From NCBI GenBank assembly GCA_964420285.1, contig CAYQTE010000020.1:11975-75974 (forward strand): a DNA stretch of 64,000 bases, given 5' to 3'. Each line of letters begins with the position of its first letter. Positions within the stretch are counted from its first letter, which is position 1. A program made the position numbers and the translations under genes. The DNA is from CAYQTE01 sp964420285. Its GTDB lineage: Bacteria > Planctomycetota > Phycisphaerae > Tepidisphaerales > Tepidisphaeraceae. Under the pieces are notes generated by a model that did not search any database, had not been told where the DNA came from, and saw only the letters and a list, made by a program, of their open reading frames with translations. Below, piece by piece: positions 1 to 8,880 of this stretch.

Positions 1-207
1 TTGATGCGACGCCATAGCGCGGCGTCGGTTAGCGTGAAGGCGTCGGGGGGAATACGCACTTTGGATGATGTGGTCCGGGTTGTGAAACTGGGCGTCACGC
101 GAATCGGCACCAGCTCGACTCTGGCAATTTATAAGGCGGCGATCGAAAAACGAGACCGCACGGCAGGCCCGGCAGCGCCATCCGCGGCCCGGCCGACGGA
201 TTATTAG
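1..207 (+). CDS. deoC: Deoxyribose-phosphate aldolase, C-terminal fragment
   Basis: This is the last 68 codons of a gene that begins before the window. The product cleaves 2-deoxyribose-5-phosphate to glyceraldehyde-3-phosphate and acetaldehyde in deoxynucleoside catabolism, in the cytoplasm. Visible evidence is the family's C-terminal signature VKASGGIRT followed by RIGTSST, which forms the phosphate-binding end of the TIM barrel; the Lys in VKASGG matches the second conserved active-site lysine. The Schiff-base lysine lies upstream and cannot be checked. The residues after RIGTSST form an Ala/Pro-rich tail of no known role. The TTG at position 1 is not a real start. The stop is TAG at 205-207. 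Confidence 0.88.
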   Translation: MMRRHSAASVSVKASGGIRTLDDVVRVVKLGVTRIGTSSTLAIYKAAIEKRDRTAGPAAPSAARPTDY

Positions 208-275
208 GCTTTTTGCGGCCGGGGAAAGGCTCTCGGCGCGTGTTCCGGGCGACAATAAACTCACGGGACGGCCGT

Positions 276-281
276 TATAAT
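276..281 (+). promoter_or_regulatory. TATAAT -10 box upstream of the small exported protein
   Basis: A perfect TATAAT lies 35 bases before the ATG at 316, which would put the transcript start near 288. No good -35 hexamer is seen 16-18 bases upstream, so this is a candidate only. Confidence 0.35.
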
Positions 282-315
282 TGCGGTTTTGAATAACGGC
301 ATAAGGAGAGGTTCC

Positions 316-786
316 ATGAAACGTGTGACTTGCGCCCTCATCGCCGCTTTGGCGCTGGTTTCGATCGCCCTGATTCAGACTCGCGCCGCGGCGGCGCCGG
401 CCAATAATTCTAGCAATGCAGCTAATCTACAGGGGCAGGTCCAGGCGGTTGCCGCGGACTTTGAGGCCTTGAAGACGGCGGTCGAAAACCGCGACAAGGC
501 GGCGGCCGTGGCGGCTTTCGAGAAGCTCAAGACCGACTGGGAAGCCCTTCCGCCGGCCGTCAAGGAGCGTGTTATTGCCAATCATCCCGCGCTGGCCAAG
601 CTGATGGAGGATGCCGGGACGCTTCGCGCGGATGTCGCAACCCTTGAGAAAGCCTATGTCAACCGCGACAAGGCGGGCGTGGAGGCGGACATTGTGAAGA
701 TCAAGGCCGATCTGGCCACCTTCCCGCCGGTCCTGCGGGCTTTGATTCTGGAACGGCATCCGGCATTGGCGAAACTGGTCAAGTAA
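316..786 (+). CDS. Small exported protein with two internal repeats
   Basis: A 156-residue protein of unknown function. The ATG at 316 is chosen because AAGGAGAG sits just upstream and the protein then opens with a Sec-type signal peptide (MKRVTC, a hydrophobic run ALIAALALVSIALI, then Ala-rich cleavage site). The mature part is two copies of a roughly 50-residue helical unit: each has the element NRDKA and ends in HPALAKL (at about residues 90 and 150). The rest is rich in Ala, Lys, Asp and Glu, predicting helical bundles. It probably acts in the periplasm. It has its own promoter candidate and no operon partner: the next gene, potD, runs the other way and ends 45 bp downstream. I do not recognise the family. 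Confidence 0.75.
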   Translation: MKRVTCALIAALALVSIALIQTRAAAAPANNSSNAANLQGQVQAVAADFEALKTAVENRDKAAAVAAFEKLKTDWEALPPAVKERVIANHPALAKLMEDAGTLRADVATLEKAYVNRDKAGVEADIVKIKADLATFPPVLRALILERHPALAKLVK

Positions 787-831
787 GGGTTTCTGAACAC
801 GGCCGATCGCACGGCCAGTGGCGTCCGCTGG

Positions 832-1872
832 CTATTTCGCCTTGATCTCCGTCCAAAGATCCGAGATCATCCGATCCGTCGCTCCGCCCAGGGCATTGAG
901 ATATTCCCAGTTCTTCAAGGCGCTATCCGGCGGATAGATGTTGGGGTCATTGAGAATCTTTGGGTCGATGTGCGCTTTGGCGGCTTCGTTGGGGCTGGCG
1001 TAGTTGACGCCGTTGACAATCTGTGCGGCCGTCTCGCCTTCCAGCACGTAATCGATGAACTGATACGCAGCATCGACGTTCTGGGCGCCGGCGGGAATGG
1101 CGATGTTGTCCAGCCAGATATCGCCGCCTTCCTTGGGGAGGATGTAGGCGTAATCGTCAGGATGGTCGGAGACAACCTTGGCCATCTGGCCGTTCCAGCC
1201 GTGGGCCACGACCACGTCTTTGCTCAGAAGCGTATTGTCATAGTTGGTGCTGTCATAGGTGCGGACGAGATCGTGCTGTTTCTTGAGCATGTCGGCCGCG
1301 GCGCGGAGCGTGGCGGGATCGGTTTCATTGACGCTCTTGCCCATCAACTTAAGGGCGACGACGAAGCATTCGCGCTTGTCGTCGAGCATGAGGATCTTGC
1401 CCTTGTAGGCCGGATCAAACAGGACATTCCAGCTATCCGGGGCGGGATTGACCAGCTTCTTGTTATAGGCCAGGCCGGTGGTGCCCCAGAGATACGGCAT
1501 CGTGTATTGGTTACCGGGGTCGAACGCCTGATTCACGAACCGCGGCGTGAGGTTGGACACGTGCGGCAGCCTGGCGTGATCGAGCCCGTGGAGCAGCTTC
1601 TGCTGGATCAGCGGCTGCACGACGTAATCGCTGGGCACGCACAGGTCGTAGGATGTAACGCCGCTGGCCAGCTTGGCCATCAGTTCCTCGTTGCTTCCGT
1701 AATGGTCGATTGTGACGCTGATGCCCGTCCGCTTCGTGAATTGATCAACCACCGCCGGCGGCAGGTAGGCATCCCAGATGTAAATGTGCAGCACTGGCGC
1801 GCTCTTGCCGCAGCCGTTCAGGACGACGGCCACGATCGCCAGAGCCAATGCAAAAAGACGTCGGTTTTTCAT
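832..1872 (-). CDS. potD: Polyamine ABC transporter, substrate-binding lipoprotein
   Basis: Periplasmic spermidine/putrescine-binding protein, 346 residues, the usual size. ATG at 1872 follows a clear GGAGG and overlaps the potC stop as ATGA. The N-terminus is a lipoprotein signal with lipobox LNGC, so it is anchored rather than free. Family features are visible: the opening strand HIYIWDAYLPP, then YDLCVPSDYVV, and MPYLWGTTGLAYN, typical of PotD/PotF-like proteins. It is the last gene of the potABCD operon and is likely the most abundant product. Ligand choice between putrescine, spermidine or another cation cannot be decided from sequence. Confidence 0.9.
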   Translation of the reverse strand: MKNRRLFALALAIVAVVLNGCGKSAPVLHIYIWDAYLPPAVVDQFTKRTGISVTIDHYGSNEELMAKLASGVTSYDLCVPSDYVVQPLIQQKLLHGLDHARLPHVSNLTPRFVNQAFDPGNQYTMPYLWGTTGLAYNKKLVNPAPDSWNVLFDPAYKGKILMLDDKRECFVVALKLMGKSVNETDPATLRAAADMLKKQHDLVRTYDSTNYDNTLLSKDVVVAHGWNGQMAKVVSDHPDDYAYILPKEGGDIWLDNIAIPAGAQNVDAAYQFIDYVLEGETAAQIVNGVNYASPNEAAKAHIDPKILNDPNIYPPDSALKNWEYLNALGGATDRMISDLWTEIKAK

Positions 1873-2666
1873 TCGGCATTCCTCCCGGTCATCAACTTCT
1901 GTGACACTACCACAAGGATGATCGTGCAAACCAGCAGAACTGTCGAGACGGCGTTGATTTCAGGTGTGACGCCGGTTTTGACCATCGAGGCAATCTTCAC
2001 CGGCAGGGTGGTTGAATCGGTGCCGGCCACGAACGATGTCACGACGTAATCATCGATCGAAACGGTGAAGACGAGCAGCGCTCCGGCGATGATGGCGGGT
2101 GTGATGATGGGGAGTTTCACGCGGAAGAACATCTGGACGCGATTGGCGCCCAGATCCATCGCAGCCTCTTCCAGCGAGGCATCAAAACCGATCAGGCGGG
2201 CACGCACGATGATCGCCACATAACTGACGGTAAACGATATATGAGCGGCCATCACGGTCACAAGACTCAGGTGCCAGCGGGTGATGGAAAAGAATGTCAG
2301 CAAAGCGGCAGCCATGACGATTTCAGGAATGACGATCGGCAGATAGACCAGAGCGGTGGTGGTCGAACGGGCGGCGCGGGCGGATAACTCCCGGCCGTTG
2401 CCGGCCAGGCCGAGTGCCGCCATGGTGCCGATGGCGGTCGAGGCGGCCGTTGCGACCAGCGCTACAATCAGGCTGTGCCAGGCGTCGTGGACCAGTTCGG
2501 CATCCTGCGCGAGCTGGACATACCAATCGAAGCTGAATCCCGTCCAAACGGCCGCCTGCCGCGACTTATTGAACGAGAATACCATCAGGACAAGGATCGG
2601 GCCGTAAAGGATGGCGTAGACGACCAGTGCATGAAGAGCCAGCAGTGTGGATCGGGCGGATTTCAC
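1869..2666 (-). CDS. potC: Polyamine ABC transporter, permease PotC
   Basis: Inner-membrane permease of 265 residues, with six or so hydrophobic segments and the EAA loop EAAMDLGANRVQMFFRV that contacts the ATPase. The start is taken as GTG at 2666, which overlaps the potB stop as GTGA and gives a normal PotC N-terminus (a short basic stretch, then a first membrane helix). A longer reading to 2702 would lie inside potB. Its stop overlaps the potD start by 4 bp, so the three genes are translationally coupled. It pairs with PotB to form the channel. Confidence 0.9.
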   Translation of the reverse strand: MKSARSTLLALHALVVYAILYGPILVLMVFSFNKSRQAAVWTGFSFDWYVQLAQDAELVHDAWHSLIVALVATAASTAIGTMAALGLAGNGRELSARAARSTTTALVYLPIVIPEIVMAAALLTFFSITRWHLSLVTVMAAHISFTVSYVAIIVRARLIGFDASLEEAAMDLGANRVQMFFRVKLPIITPAIIAGALLVFTVSIDDYVVTSFVAGTDSTTLPVKIASMVKTGVTPEINAVSTVLLVCTIILVVVSQKLMTGRNAE

Positions 2667-3568
2667 AGGCCGATCTCCCAGCCGCGCCGCCGCGCATACC
2701 ACGCCCAGGCGATGAGCATGGTCAGGACCGCGATGGTCAATTCCAGGGCGATCGCAGCGCCCAGCGGTTTGTCCTTGCCGCCGGAAAACAGGTCGTTCAC
2801 CACGTTGCCGATCATCATGGAATGCGAGCCGCCCAAAATGTCCGACACAATGAACTGACCCAGGCCGGGGATGAAGACCAGCACCGATCCGGCCACGATT
2901 CCCGGCAGAGTCAGCGGCAACGTGACGCGCAGGAATCTCGCCGCCGGCCGGGCGCCCAGATCGGCGGCCGCCTCAAGCAGCGAGCGATCGAGTTTTTCCA
3001 GCGATGCATACAGCGGCAGGATCATGTAGGGCAATTCGCCATACACCAGACCGATCAGCACCGCCAGCGGCGTATCGAGCAACTGTCGCGGCTCGGTGAT
3101 CAGGTGCATTTTCAGCAGCAGCGTGTTGAGCAATCCCTGATCCTGAAGGATGAGCCGCCACGCCGCGATGCGCACCAGAAAACAGGTCCAGAATGGAATG
3201 ACCACAAGCGCCAGCAGCAGGTTCTTGCGCGCCGGCGCGGCGATCAGCGCAATGTAATAGGCAACCGGATAACCCAGCAGCAGACACGCCGCCGTCGTAA
3301 CCAGCGCCAGAACGAACGATCGAACGTGAATAGGCGGGAAGGGCGGGCGGACGGATTTCTCATAATTCGCCGCCACCTCGCCGGAACGAATGTGCTGGCC
3401 CCAATTCTCGACGGAAGCGGCATTGCCGAAATCGTCGGCCTGATGAAGACTGACCGCCGCGAGAATCAACAGCGGCAAGAGATATAAGCCGCCCAGCACC
3501 AGCCATGTCGGCAGCATCAGGCCAAGGGCTCCTAAGGGGTTTGACCGGGTTGGATCGCGCGTGGGCAT
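2663..3568 (-). CDS. potB: Polyamine ABC transporter, permease PotB
   Basis: Inner-membrane permease of 301 residues. It starts with a membrane helix after about 15 residues, carries a periplasmic loop after the first helix, and has the EAA motif LEAAADLGARPAARFLRVT near the C-terminal third. This is the PotB/PotH type that heterodimerises with PotC. It lies 21 bp after potA and overlaps potC by 4 bp. ATG at 3568 is the only good start. Confidence 0.9.
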   Translation of the reverse strand: MPTRDPTRSNPLGALGLMLPTWLVLGGLYLLPLLILAAVSLHQADDFGNAASVENWGQHIRSGEVAANYEKSVRPPFPPIHVRSFVLALVTTAACLLLGYPVAYYIALIAAPARKNLLLALVVIPFWTCFLVRIAAWRLILQDQGLLNTLLLKMHLITEPRQLLDTPLAVLIGLVYGELPYMILPLYASLEKLDRSLLEAAADLGARPAARFLRVTLPLTLPGIVAGSVLVFIPGLGQFIVSDILGGSHSMMIGNVVNDLFSGGKDKPLGAAIALELTIAVLTMLIAWAWYARRRGWEIGL

Positions 3569-3589
3569 GGGTCGTCTGAAAAGAGCCGG

Positions 3590-4741
3590 TCAGTTCAAGA
3601 CCTGTCTCGCGGCCGCCGAGTGTGCCGGCCCGGCATCCGAGCCGAACGCATCGGCCAAGAGCACGGCGTGGCGCGGATCGAATGCGGCCAGGGCAGATTC
3701 ACCGCCCGATTCGGCGGCATCAAACGGCCGGGAATTCTGGCTGATGATCGTGATGCCTGTTCCGTCGACCGTCTTTGCGTTCCATATGGTATTGATCCCC
3801 TGGTAGATCCGTTGTCGGATCGTGACCGGCATCGCGATCAGACCGCTGGCAGCGTCGGGCCGCACGGCCGTCAGGTGCATCTTCTCTGGTCGCATGACAA
3901 AGCGCACTGTCTGTCCGGGTTCCGGGGTTCCAGAGCTTCGCGGAAGCGACAAATCCATGTCCAGCGCGCGAACGTTTACGCTGTATTGCGTGATATTCAG
4001 CACCTCGCCCGAGAACACGTTGGTGGCGCCCATGAACTGTGCGACAAACGCCGTGGCCGGCCGCTCGAAGACGGCGGCGGACGTATCGACCTGTTCGACC
4101 CGGCCGGCGTTCATGACGGCGATGCGGTCGCTCATGGTCAGGGCTTCTTCCTGGTCGTGCGTGACGAACACGAACGTGATGCCCAGGTGCCGCTGCAAAT
4201 TCTTCAGTTCGACCTGCATTTCCTTGCGAAGTTTCTGATCCAGTGCCCCCAGTGGTTCGTCCAGCAGAAGCACGCGCGGTTCGAGCACCAGTGCCCGCGC
4301 CAGCGCCACGCGCTGCCGCTGGCCGCCGGACAGTTCATTGGGATACCGCTTTTCCAGGCCGAGCAATCGCACCAGCGCCAAACCCGCCCGAACCCGATCA
4401 TCCCACGAATTCGCCGGAACCGCACGGTAGCGCAAGCCGAACGCGATGTTCTGCGCGACGTTGAGGTGGGGGAACAGCGCGTAATGCTGAAAGACCATGT
4501 TGACCGGACGTCGATAGGGCGGGACGCGGGTACATTCGACGCCGTTGATGGAAAGCCGGCCGCTGCTGGGCAATTCAAAACCGGCGATCATGCGAAGCAG
4601 GGTTGTCTTGCCGCAACCGCTGGGCCCCAGCAGGGAAAAGAACTCGCCGCGGCGGATGGCAAGGCTCACATGATCGACGGCGGCGAATTCGCCAAAGCGT
4701 TTGGTGATGTCCCGGAGGTCGATGCTGATGTCGTTGTCCAT
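3590..4741 (-). CDS. potA: Polyamine ABC transporter, ATP-binding protein
   Basis: Cytoplasmic ATPase of the importer, 383 residues. The motifs are all present: Walker A GPSGCGKTTLL, Q-loop VFQHYALFPH, signature LSGGQRQRVALARAL, Walker B VLLLDEPLGALD, and the switch histidine in FVTHDQEEAL. A C-terminal regulatory TOBE-like region follows, where the family contacts its partners. This is the first gene of the operon, so the promoter should lie in 4742-4991. ATG 4741 is preferred; an in-frame TTG at 4753 has no ribosome site. The family link to polyamines rests on the whole four-gene set, since PotA alone resembles other ion and sugar ATPases. Confidence 0.9.
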   Translation of the reverse strand: MDNDISIDLRDITKRFGEFAAVDHVSLAIRRGEFFSLLGPSGCGKTTLLRMIAGFELPSSGRLSINGVECTRVPPYRRPVNMVFQHYALFPHLNVAQNIAFGLRYRAVPANSWDDRVRAGLALVRLLGLEKRYPNELSGGQRQRVALARALVLEPRVLLLDEPLGALDQKLRKEMQVELKNLQRHLGITFVFVTHDQEEALTMSDRIAVMNAGRVEQVDTSAAVFERPATAFVAQFMGATNVFSGEVLNITQYSVNVRALDMDLSLPRSSGTPEPGQTVRFVMRPEKMHLTAVRPDAASGLIAMPVTIRQRIYQGINTIWNAKTVDGTGITIISQNSRPFDAAESGGESALAAFDPRHAVLLADAFGSDAGPAHSAAARQVLN

Positions 4742-4991
4742 GCTTCCGTTCAACCCAGGTGCCGGGATTCTGCGTTGCCGCGTCGCGCAAGTAAAGCCCA
4801 GGATGATAGGCGCTGCCGGTGTTGCCGATGCATGTGAACGAGATCATCATTTACCAGTCCGGCGTGCGACGATTATGGGACTCGGGCCGGTAATTCAGCC
4901 CCAAAATTGGCCCCCGCCATTTTGATATTGTAGCGTTGGACCGAGCCCGCTGAATCGCCAGGGCGGCGGCTGGTGCCAGGCCTGGAGAGAG

Positions 4992-5468
4992 ATGATGCTG
5001 CAAGAACAACTCGAGCCCGAGGCGGCCCTGCCGGCGGCGAAATGGCCGCCGGAGGTTGGACTCATATTATCGGCCCTGGAGGCCGGCGATCACCGCGACG
5101 AAGAGCGCCGCCAGATTCAGCGCGGGCATTATCGCGTGCAGGCGGCGTTGCGATTGTTCAGCGATCCGCCGGGCGCCGACGCCTGGAACCTGTACACCCG
5201 CGATGCCAGCCCGCGCGGGCTGGGGTTTATCGCGCCGCATCAATTGCCGCTTGGACACGGCGGTATGGTCGAGTTGCTCGATCCCTATGGAAACGAGATT
5301 TCCGTCAACTGCACGCTGTTTCGCTGCCGCCTGGCGGCGCCGGGGTGGTTCGAAGGCGCCTTGTATTTCAACCGCGACCAGTGGGTCTTCCAGGAACTGA
5401 TCGAACAGCAGGCCGCCGGTACGGCCTCGCTCCGTTTGACGACTGACAATTCGCCCGCCAGAGGATAG
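4992..5468 (+). CDS. PilZ-domain-like protein
   Basis: A 158-residue cytoplasmic protein. ATG at 4992 follows GGAGAG. The middle part resembles a PilZ domain, which binds cyclic di-GMP: an arginine-rich stretch (RRQIQRGHYRV, about residues 37-47) and then TRDASPRGLGFIA about 25 residues later, matching the family pattern of R...R followed by D/N-x-S-x-x-G. A beta-rich segment follows (MVELL, then NCTLFRCRL). If correct, it would be a second-messenger receptor. The first 30 residues are acidic and unassigned. It stands alone, divergent from potA. Binding is inferred from motif spacing only. Confidence 0.6.
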   Translation: MMLQEQLEPEAALPAAKWPPEVGLILSALEAGDHRDEERRQIQRGHYRVQAALRLFSDPPGADAWNLYTRDASPRGLGFIAPHQLPLGHGGMVELLDPYGNEISVNCTLFRCRLAAPGWFEGALYFNRDQWVFQELIEQQAAGTASLRLTTDNSPARG

Positions 5469-5542
5469 ACTTCTTTCGGCTCGCATGGCCGCCGCGACGC
5501 TGGCGCGCCGCGGCGGCTAGAGCGGCGAGCCGGGAGCGCTCC

Positions 5543-6544
5543 ATGTCAAACCGCCTGGCCACGCACCGGAATTTCATCGGCCGCGTTGGGTTTATCTGTA
5601 TAGCAATCGCCGGCCTGCTGGGCGGGCGGATGGTTTCGACTGGCCGCGCCGCCGATCCGCCGGCCACCGCGCCGGCCCCGCTGGGAAATCTGCCCCACAT
5701 CCGCATCGACGCGCACAACCATCGCGTCCAGGTCGATTGCCAGGCTCTGGCCGTCGAGCAGCCGCTGGAGTTTTTCTGCGTCATGTCCGGCGGCAACGAA
5801 TACGAATCGGTTCTGCGCTCGCCGGCCAAGCCGTCGGATATTCATCTGGCCCTGCTGATGATCGGCCTGACGCCGGGCGGAAATGTCCATTCGGATCCGC
5901 AAACGCAGAAATGGATGCCGCCGTTCGGACCGGCGCTAAACATCTCCTGCCAGTATACCCTCAACGGCAAGGCGATGGACGTTCCCGCCTGGAAGCTGAT
6001 GCGCTCGGTCAAGGACAAGACCACCATGCCGCCGATGACCTGGGTCTTCTGCGGATCGAAGGTCATGGACAACGGCTCATATGCGGCCGACGAGACCAGC
6101 TACACCGTCAGCGTCGTCAATTTCGAATACACCCTGATCGACATTCCCACGCTGGCCAGCAACGCCAATGAGACTCTCGAATGGGAACGCGATCCGAACA
6201 TGATGCCGCCCAAGGGAACGCCGGTGGTCATGACCATCGAGCCGGCCGAACATGCGACGACCCTTCCGGCCGAGGCGCCGGTTAAGCCCAGTGAGCCGAT
6301 CGCGATGGCGCTGGTGAGCATCGATGCCGACGGAAATATCGAGCTGGAACACGCGCCGGTGAAGGCGGCCGAACTGGCCGACCGGCTGCGGGAAATGAAG
6401 ACTCGCGGCGCGACGAAGGTGGGTTTGTCGGCCGATCCGGCCGGTCCGGCCAAGGCGCTGGCGTCGGTCATCGACGCTGTAACCGCCGCCGGCATGGATA
6501 TGGAAATCCGCAAGCCCTCGACGCGACCGAGCACCGCGCCATGA
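5543..6544 (+). CDS. Exported YdjY-domain protein with an ExbD-like C-terminus
   Basis: A 333-residue protein with an N-terminal membrane or signal segment (residues 14-36, ending RAADPPATAPA). Residues about 50-200 resemble the YdjY family: a beta-rich stretch with GGNEYESVL followed by LLMIGLTPGG. A Pro/Ala linker follows, and residues 253-320 look like the periplasmic domain of ExbD/TolR: a hydrophobic strand, SIDADGNIEL, a helix with ELADRLREM, then KVGLSADPAG. ExbD itself normally has a membrane anchor directly before this domain; here it sits at the end of another module, and no ExbB neighbour is seen. Role unknown; the domain calls are by eye. Confidence 0.6.
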   Translation: MSNRLATHRNFIGRVGFICIAIAGLLGGRMVSTGRAADPPATAPAPLGNLPHIRIDAHNHRVQVDCQALAVEQPLEFFCVMSGGNEYESVLRSPAKPSDIHLALLMIGLTPGGNVHSDPQTQKWMPPFGPALNISCQYTLNGKAMDVPAWKLMRSVKDKTTMPPMTWVFCGSKVMDNGSYAADETSYTVSVVNFEYTLIDIPTLASNANETLEWERDPNMMPPKGTPVVMTIEPAEHATTLPAEAPVKPSEPIAMALVSIDADGNIELEHAPVKAAELADRLREMKTRGATKVGLSADPAGPAKALASVIDAVTAAGMDMEIRKPSTRPSTAP

Positions 6545-6589
6545 TCGATACGACGCCCCAGCGGCCTGTCACGAACAACTGCTGAATGC

Positions 6590-6737
6590 TCACCGCGGAG
6601 TCGCAAAGGACGCAGAGGAATTGATTTGTTGAAAGAAATTGGCTCCATGGTCCAGTCCCAAACGCCAACCGGGGGCGGCGCAAAGAAAGTTCGCCATATC
6701 CACCGCCTTCTCCGCGCCCTCCGCGGCTTTGCGGTGA
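6590..6737. repeat. MITE-like element with imperfect 27-bp inverted ends
   Basis: The sequence at 6590-6616 (TCACCGCGGAGTCGC and on) is matched by the reverse complement of 6711-6737 at 20 of 27 positions, and all seven differences are transitions. The ends have the CGCAGAGGACGCAGAG style of repeat common between genes in some environmental bacteria. No protein is encoded inside. The element carries the likely first codons of the next gene. Confidence 0.5.
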
Positions 6738-7462
6738 ATCTGATCTCCCGCGGGCTGGACGACCCGGCGAACCAGTGGCTTGATTGGGCAGTTCCGCTGT
6801 GCGCCGCGCTCGTCTCTGCCGCCGCGGCACGCGTGGCGTCGGGAGCGAATCTCGGCGCCATCATCGGCGGCCAACTGGGTGTCACGATCCTGATGCCGCC
6901 CCTGGTTCTTGCGGTGGCGCCGGGCCGCAGACAATCGTACGCGGCAATCGGCGTGATCGCCGGTGTGCTGGCGGTCTGGTGGACGACGATGGATCGGTGG
7001 GTCTTTCCGGCCGGGCAACTGTTCGGCGTCACGATCTGCACACTCGCCTGGTCTATCAATCTGGCGATGTTGACGGTCGCAGCGCAGCGCATCGGCCTGG
7101 GCCCGGTCGCACCGGGCTGCGTAATAGCCATCGCCCTCGCCTTCTTCACCTGGCCGATTTGGCTGGCGGCGCATATTTCATCGGCAATGGCCGGTCGATT
7201 GGCGGCCGTGCATCCGGGCCTGGTCGCCAACGGACTGCTGACGGCGACATTCCCGTGGTTCGAGCAGCCGGTGGCCTATCGCCAACTGACGGTGCTGAAT
7301 CAGAGCGTGCCGTGTACCCTCCCGACAAGCTGGATCGCGTGCTCGCTGGTGCATGGGGCGATAGCGGCGGTGATCGGCTTGGGGCTGTTCGTGCAATCGA
7401 GAGTTCGGCGAGGCGCAAATCGAGATCGATGTCCAAGTTGCGGCACTACGGCGCGGAAGTAG
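6647..7462 (+). CDS. Integral membrane protein, unknown function
   Basis: About 271 residues with at least five hydrophobic segments, a basic C-terminal tail and a final CPSC pair, which is half of a zinc ribbon. I do not recognise the family. The start is uncertain: TTG 6626, ATG 6647 and GTG 6734 are all in frame, and the first two fall inside the inverted-repeat element, so the original start may have been GTG 6734 (giving MNLISRGLDD). The gene ends 17 bp inside the convergent DUF456-like gene. Confidence 0.55.
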   Translation: MVQSQTPTGGGAKKVRHIHRLLRALRGFAVNLISRGLDDPANQWLDWAVPLCAALVSAAAARVASGANLGAIIGGQLGVTILMPPLVLAVAPGRRQSYAAIGVIAGVLAVWWTTMDRWVFPAGQLFGVTICTLAWSINLAMLTVAAQRIGLGPVAPGCVIAIALAFFTWPIWLAAHISSAMAGRLAAVHPGLVANGLLTATFPWFEQPVAYRQLTVLNQSVPCTLPTSWIACSLVHGAIAAVIGLGLFVQSRVRRGANRDRCPSCGTTARK

Positions 7463-8039
7463 TTGCCGAGTGAATTGCTATCGGTGTCGTCGCGGGTTGC
7501 GTCGCCGGGGCGGCATGATGTCGAATCGGCAGTCCTTCCCACGCGACGACGACAAAGACGACGAATCCGAGCAGAACTTTGGCGGCGATTCCCATCACCC
7601 GGCCTTGTGCAGCGCCGATGCCGACGGAAACCGAATGCCCAAATCGCCGGCCGGAGATCAGTTCGGTCAAGCCAGCGCCCAGGGCACTGCCCAGCAGCAC
7701 ACCGGCCACCGTGGAAATCACCGGCAGGAACGCCAAAGCGATCGACAGAAATATTCCACCTAGCAATCCGCCGATGATCGCGCCCCAGACGGCCGGGCGC
7801 CCGCCGCCGGCTCGACGCGTCATCGCGCCGCCCAGAATGGTCTCTGCGATTTCGCCAACCAGTGCGATGGCCGTCACCGCGCCGAGCGTGTACCAGCCGA
7901 CGAACGCCAAGCCCGTGCATGCGCCGTAGATCGCCGACGCGATCAGCATCACCCACAATCCCGGCAGTGCCAGCAGATTCGCGCCCCAGCCGGCCAGCAG
8001 GATCAACAAGAGCAGTGCGTACAGGAACCAGTCGAGCAT
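7446..8039 (-). CDS. DUF456-family membrane protein
   Basis: A 197-residue inner-membrane protein. The pattern fits DUF456: a first helix pair around GANLLALPGLWVMLIA, an acidic/Gly loop VGEIAETILGGAMTRRAGGG, then two long Gly/Ala-rich helices in which ALGAGLTELISG is conserved. ATG 8039 (MLDWF) is preferred over the upstream 8078 because it begins at the first helix. The last 25 residues are a Thr/Pro/Ala tail (ATQPATTP) of the style seen across this window. Function of the family is unknown. It lies 10 bp after the hydrolase gene, so they probably share a transcript. Confidence 0.75.
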   Translation of the reverse strand: MLDWFLYALLLLILLAGWGANLLALPGLWVMLIASAIYGACTGLAFVGWYTLGAVTAIALVGEIAETILGGAMTRRAGGGRPAVWGAIIGGLLGGIFLSIALAFLPVISTVAGVLLGSALGAGLTELISGRRFGHSVSVGIGAAQGRVMGIAAKVLLGFVVFVVVAWEGLPIRHHAAPATQPATTPIAIHSATTSAP

Positions 8040-8049
8040 CGAACCCCAA

Positions 8050-8880
8050 TCAGTATTTAACCGGCCCGCGCTGGGCATCGGCGATCAAGAGCGGCGCCAC
8101 GATCTGCTCGACGAACGTATGCGCCATCGGGCCGATATGACTGCCGTTGTTGCCCAGCCACACCCATTCGCTTTTGTACGGATGGCCGGCGACTTTGGCG
8201 TATTCCGTCGCATCGCCCGCCTGCGGCCGGACGAACCCGACCATGCCGGCGGCATCGCCCTTGGACCGGTCCATGTTGCCGAAGAGCGATGTGCCCAGCC
8301 CCAGGACAAAATTGTCGTTGGCGCTGTAGAAGACATGGATGTGTCCGCTGACATGGCGCAGTGCGGCCGTCAGGTCGTAGTCCGGCGATAGCGCCGGCGA
8401 CAGCAAGACCGCATCGCGAACCCGCACGCCCGGCGGGAGCTTTTCCAGCGCCCACACCGCGACGCCCCCGCCGCCGCTGTGTCCGCTGATGAACAGCGGC
8501 GAATCCGGATCGAGCCGATACCGCTCGGCCAGCATGTCCGCAACCGCTTGCGCCTGTTTCTGGTTCTCCTCGATGGTGAATAGCGAAAAGCCGCGATCGC
8601 CGTGCGTCCAGTCGTGAATCTCGATATCGCCGCTGAACCCGCCGTCCTTAATGCCCTGGGCATACGTATCGTCCACCCACAGATGTCCGACGATCCCCGG
8701 CAGATGGAGCAGCAGCGGCGGCAGGGGCGCCGGCCGCACCGGTGGGGGTGGTTGTTCGGCGCAGCCGAAACAGAACGCAATCACTGCCAGCAGCGCCAGC
8801 CAAAGTGCGCAGCGCACCGCCCCCGAGCCGGGCGCTGATTCATCCACCGTCTGGATGGAAAGCAAATCTCCGCGAGTCAT
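8050..8880 (-). CDS. Alpha/beta-hydrolase-like lipoprotein
   Basis: A 276-residue protein with a lipoprotein signal (hydrophobic run ending FCFGC, then a Pro-rich linker). The nucleophile elbow GHSGGGG gives the catalytic Ser; likely partners are the Asp in YSANDNF and the His in NNGSHIGPM, in the right order for an alpha/beta hydrolase. ATG 8880 follows GAAGGG and precedes the signal; an ORF extension to 9126 overlaps queG on the other strand and is rejected. Substrate unknown; esterase or lipase-like activity on the periplasmic face is inferred. Confidence 0.7.
   Translation of the reverse strand: MTRGDLLSIQTVDESAPGSGAVRCALWLALLAVIAFCFGCAEQPPPPVRPAPLPPLLLHLPGIVGHLWVDDTYAQGIKDGGFSGDIEIHDWTHGDRGFSLFTIEENQKQAQAVADMLAERYRLDPDSPLFISGHSGGGGVAVWALEKLPPGVRVRDAVLLSPALSPDYDLTAALRHVSGHIHVFYSANDNFVLGLGTSLFGNMDRSKGDAAGMVGFVRPQAGDATEYAKVAGHPYKSEWVWLGNNGSHIGPMAHTFVEQIVAPLLIADAQRGPVKY

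Noticed and set aside
970..2049. Plus-strand frame opposite potD and potC
   Set aside because: Antisense shadow; no family resemblance.
3620..4837. Plus-strand frame opposite potA
   Set aside because: Antisense shadow of a gene with all ABC motifs.
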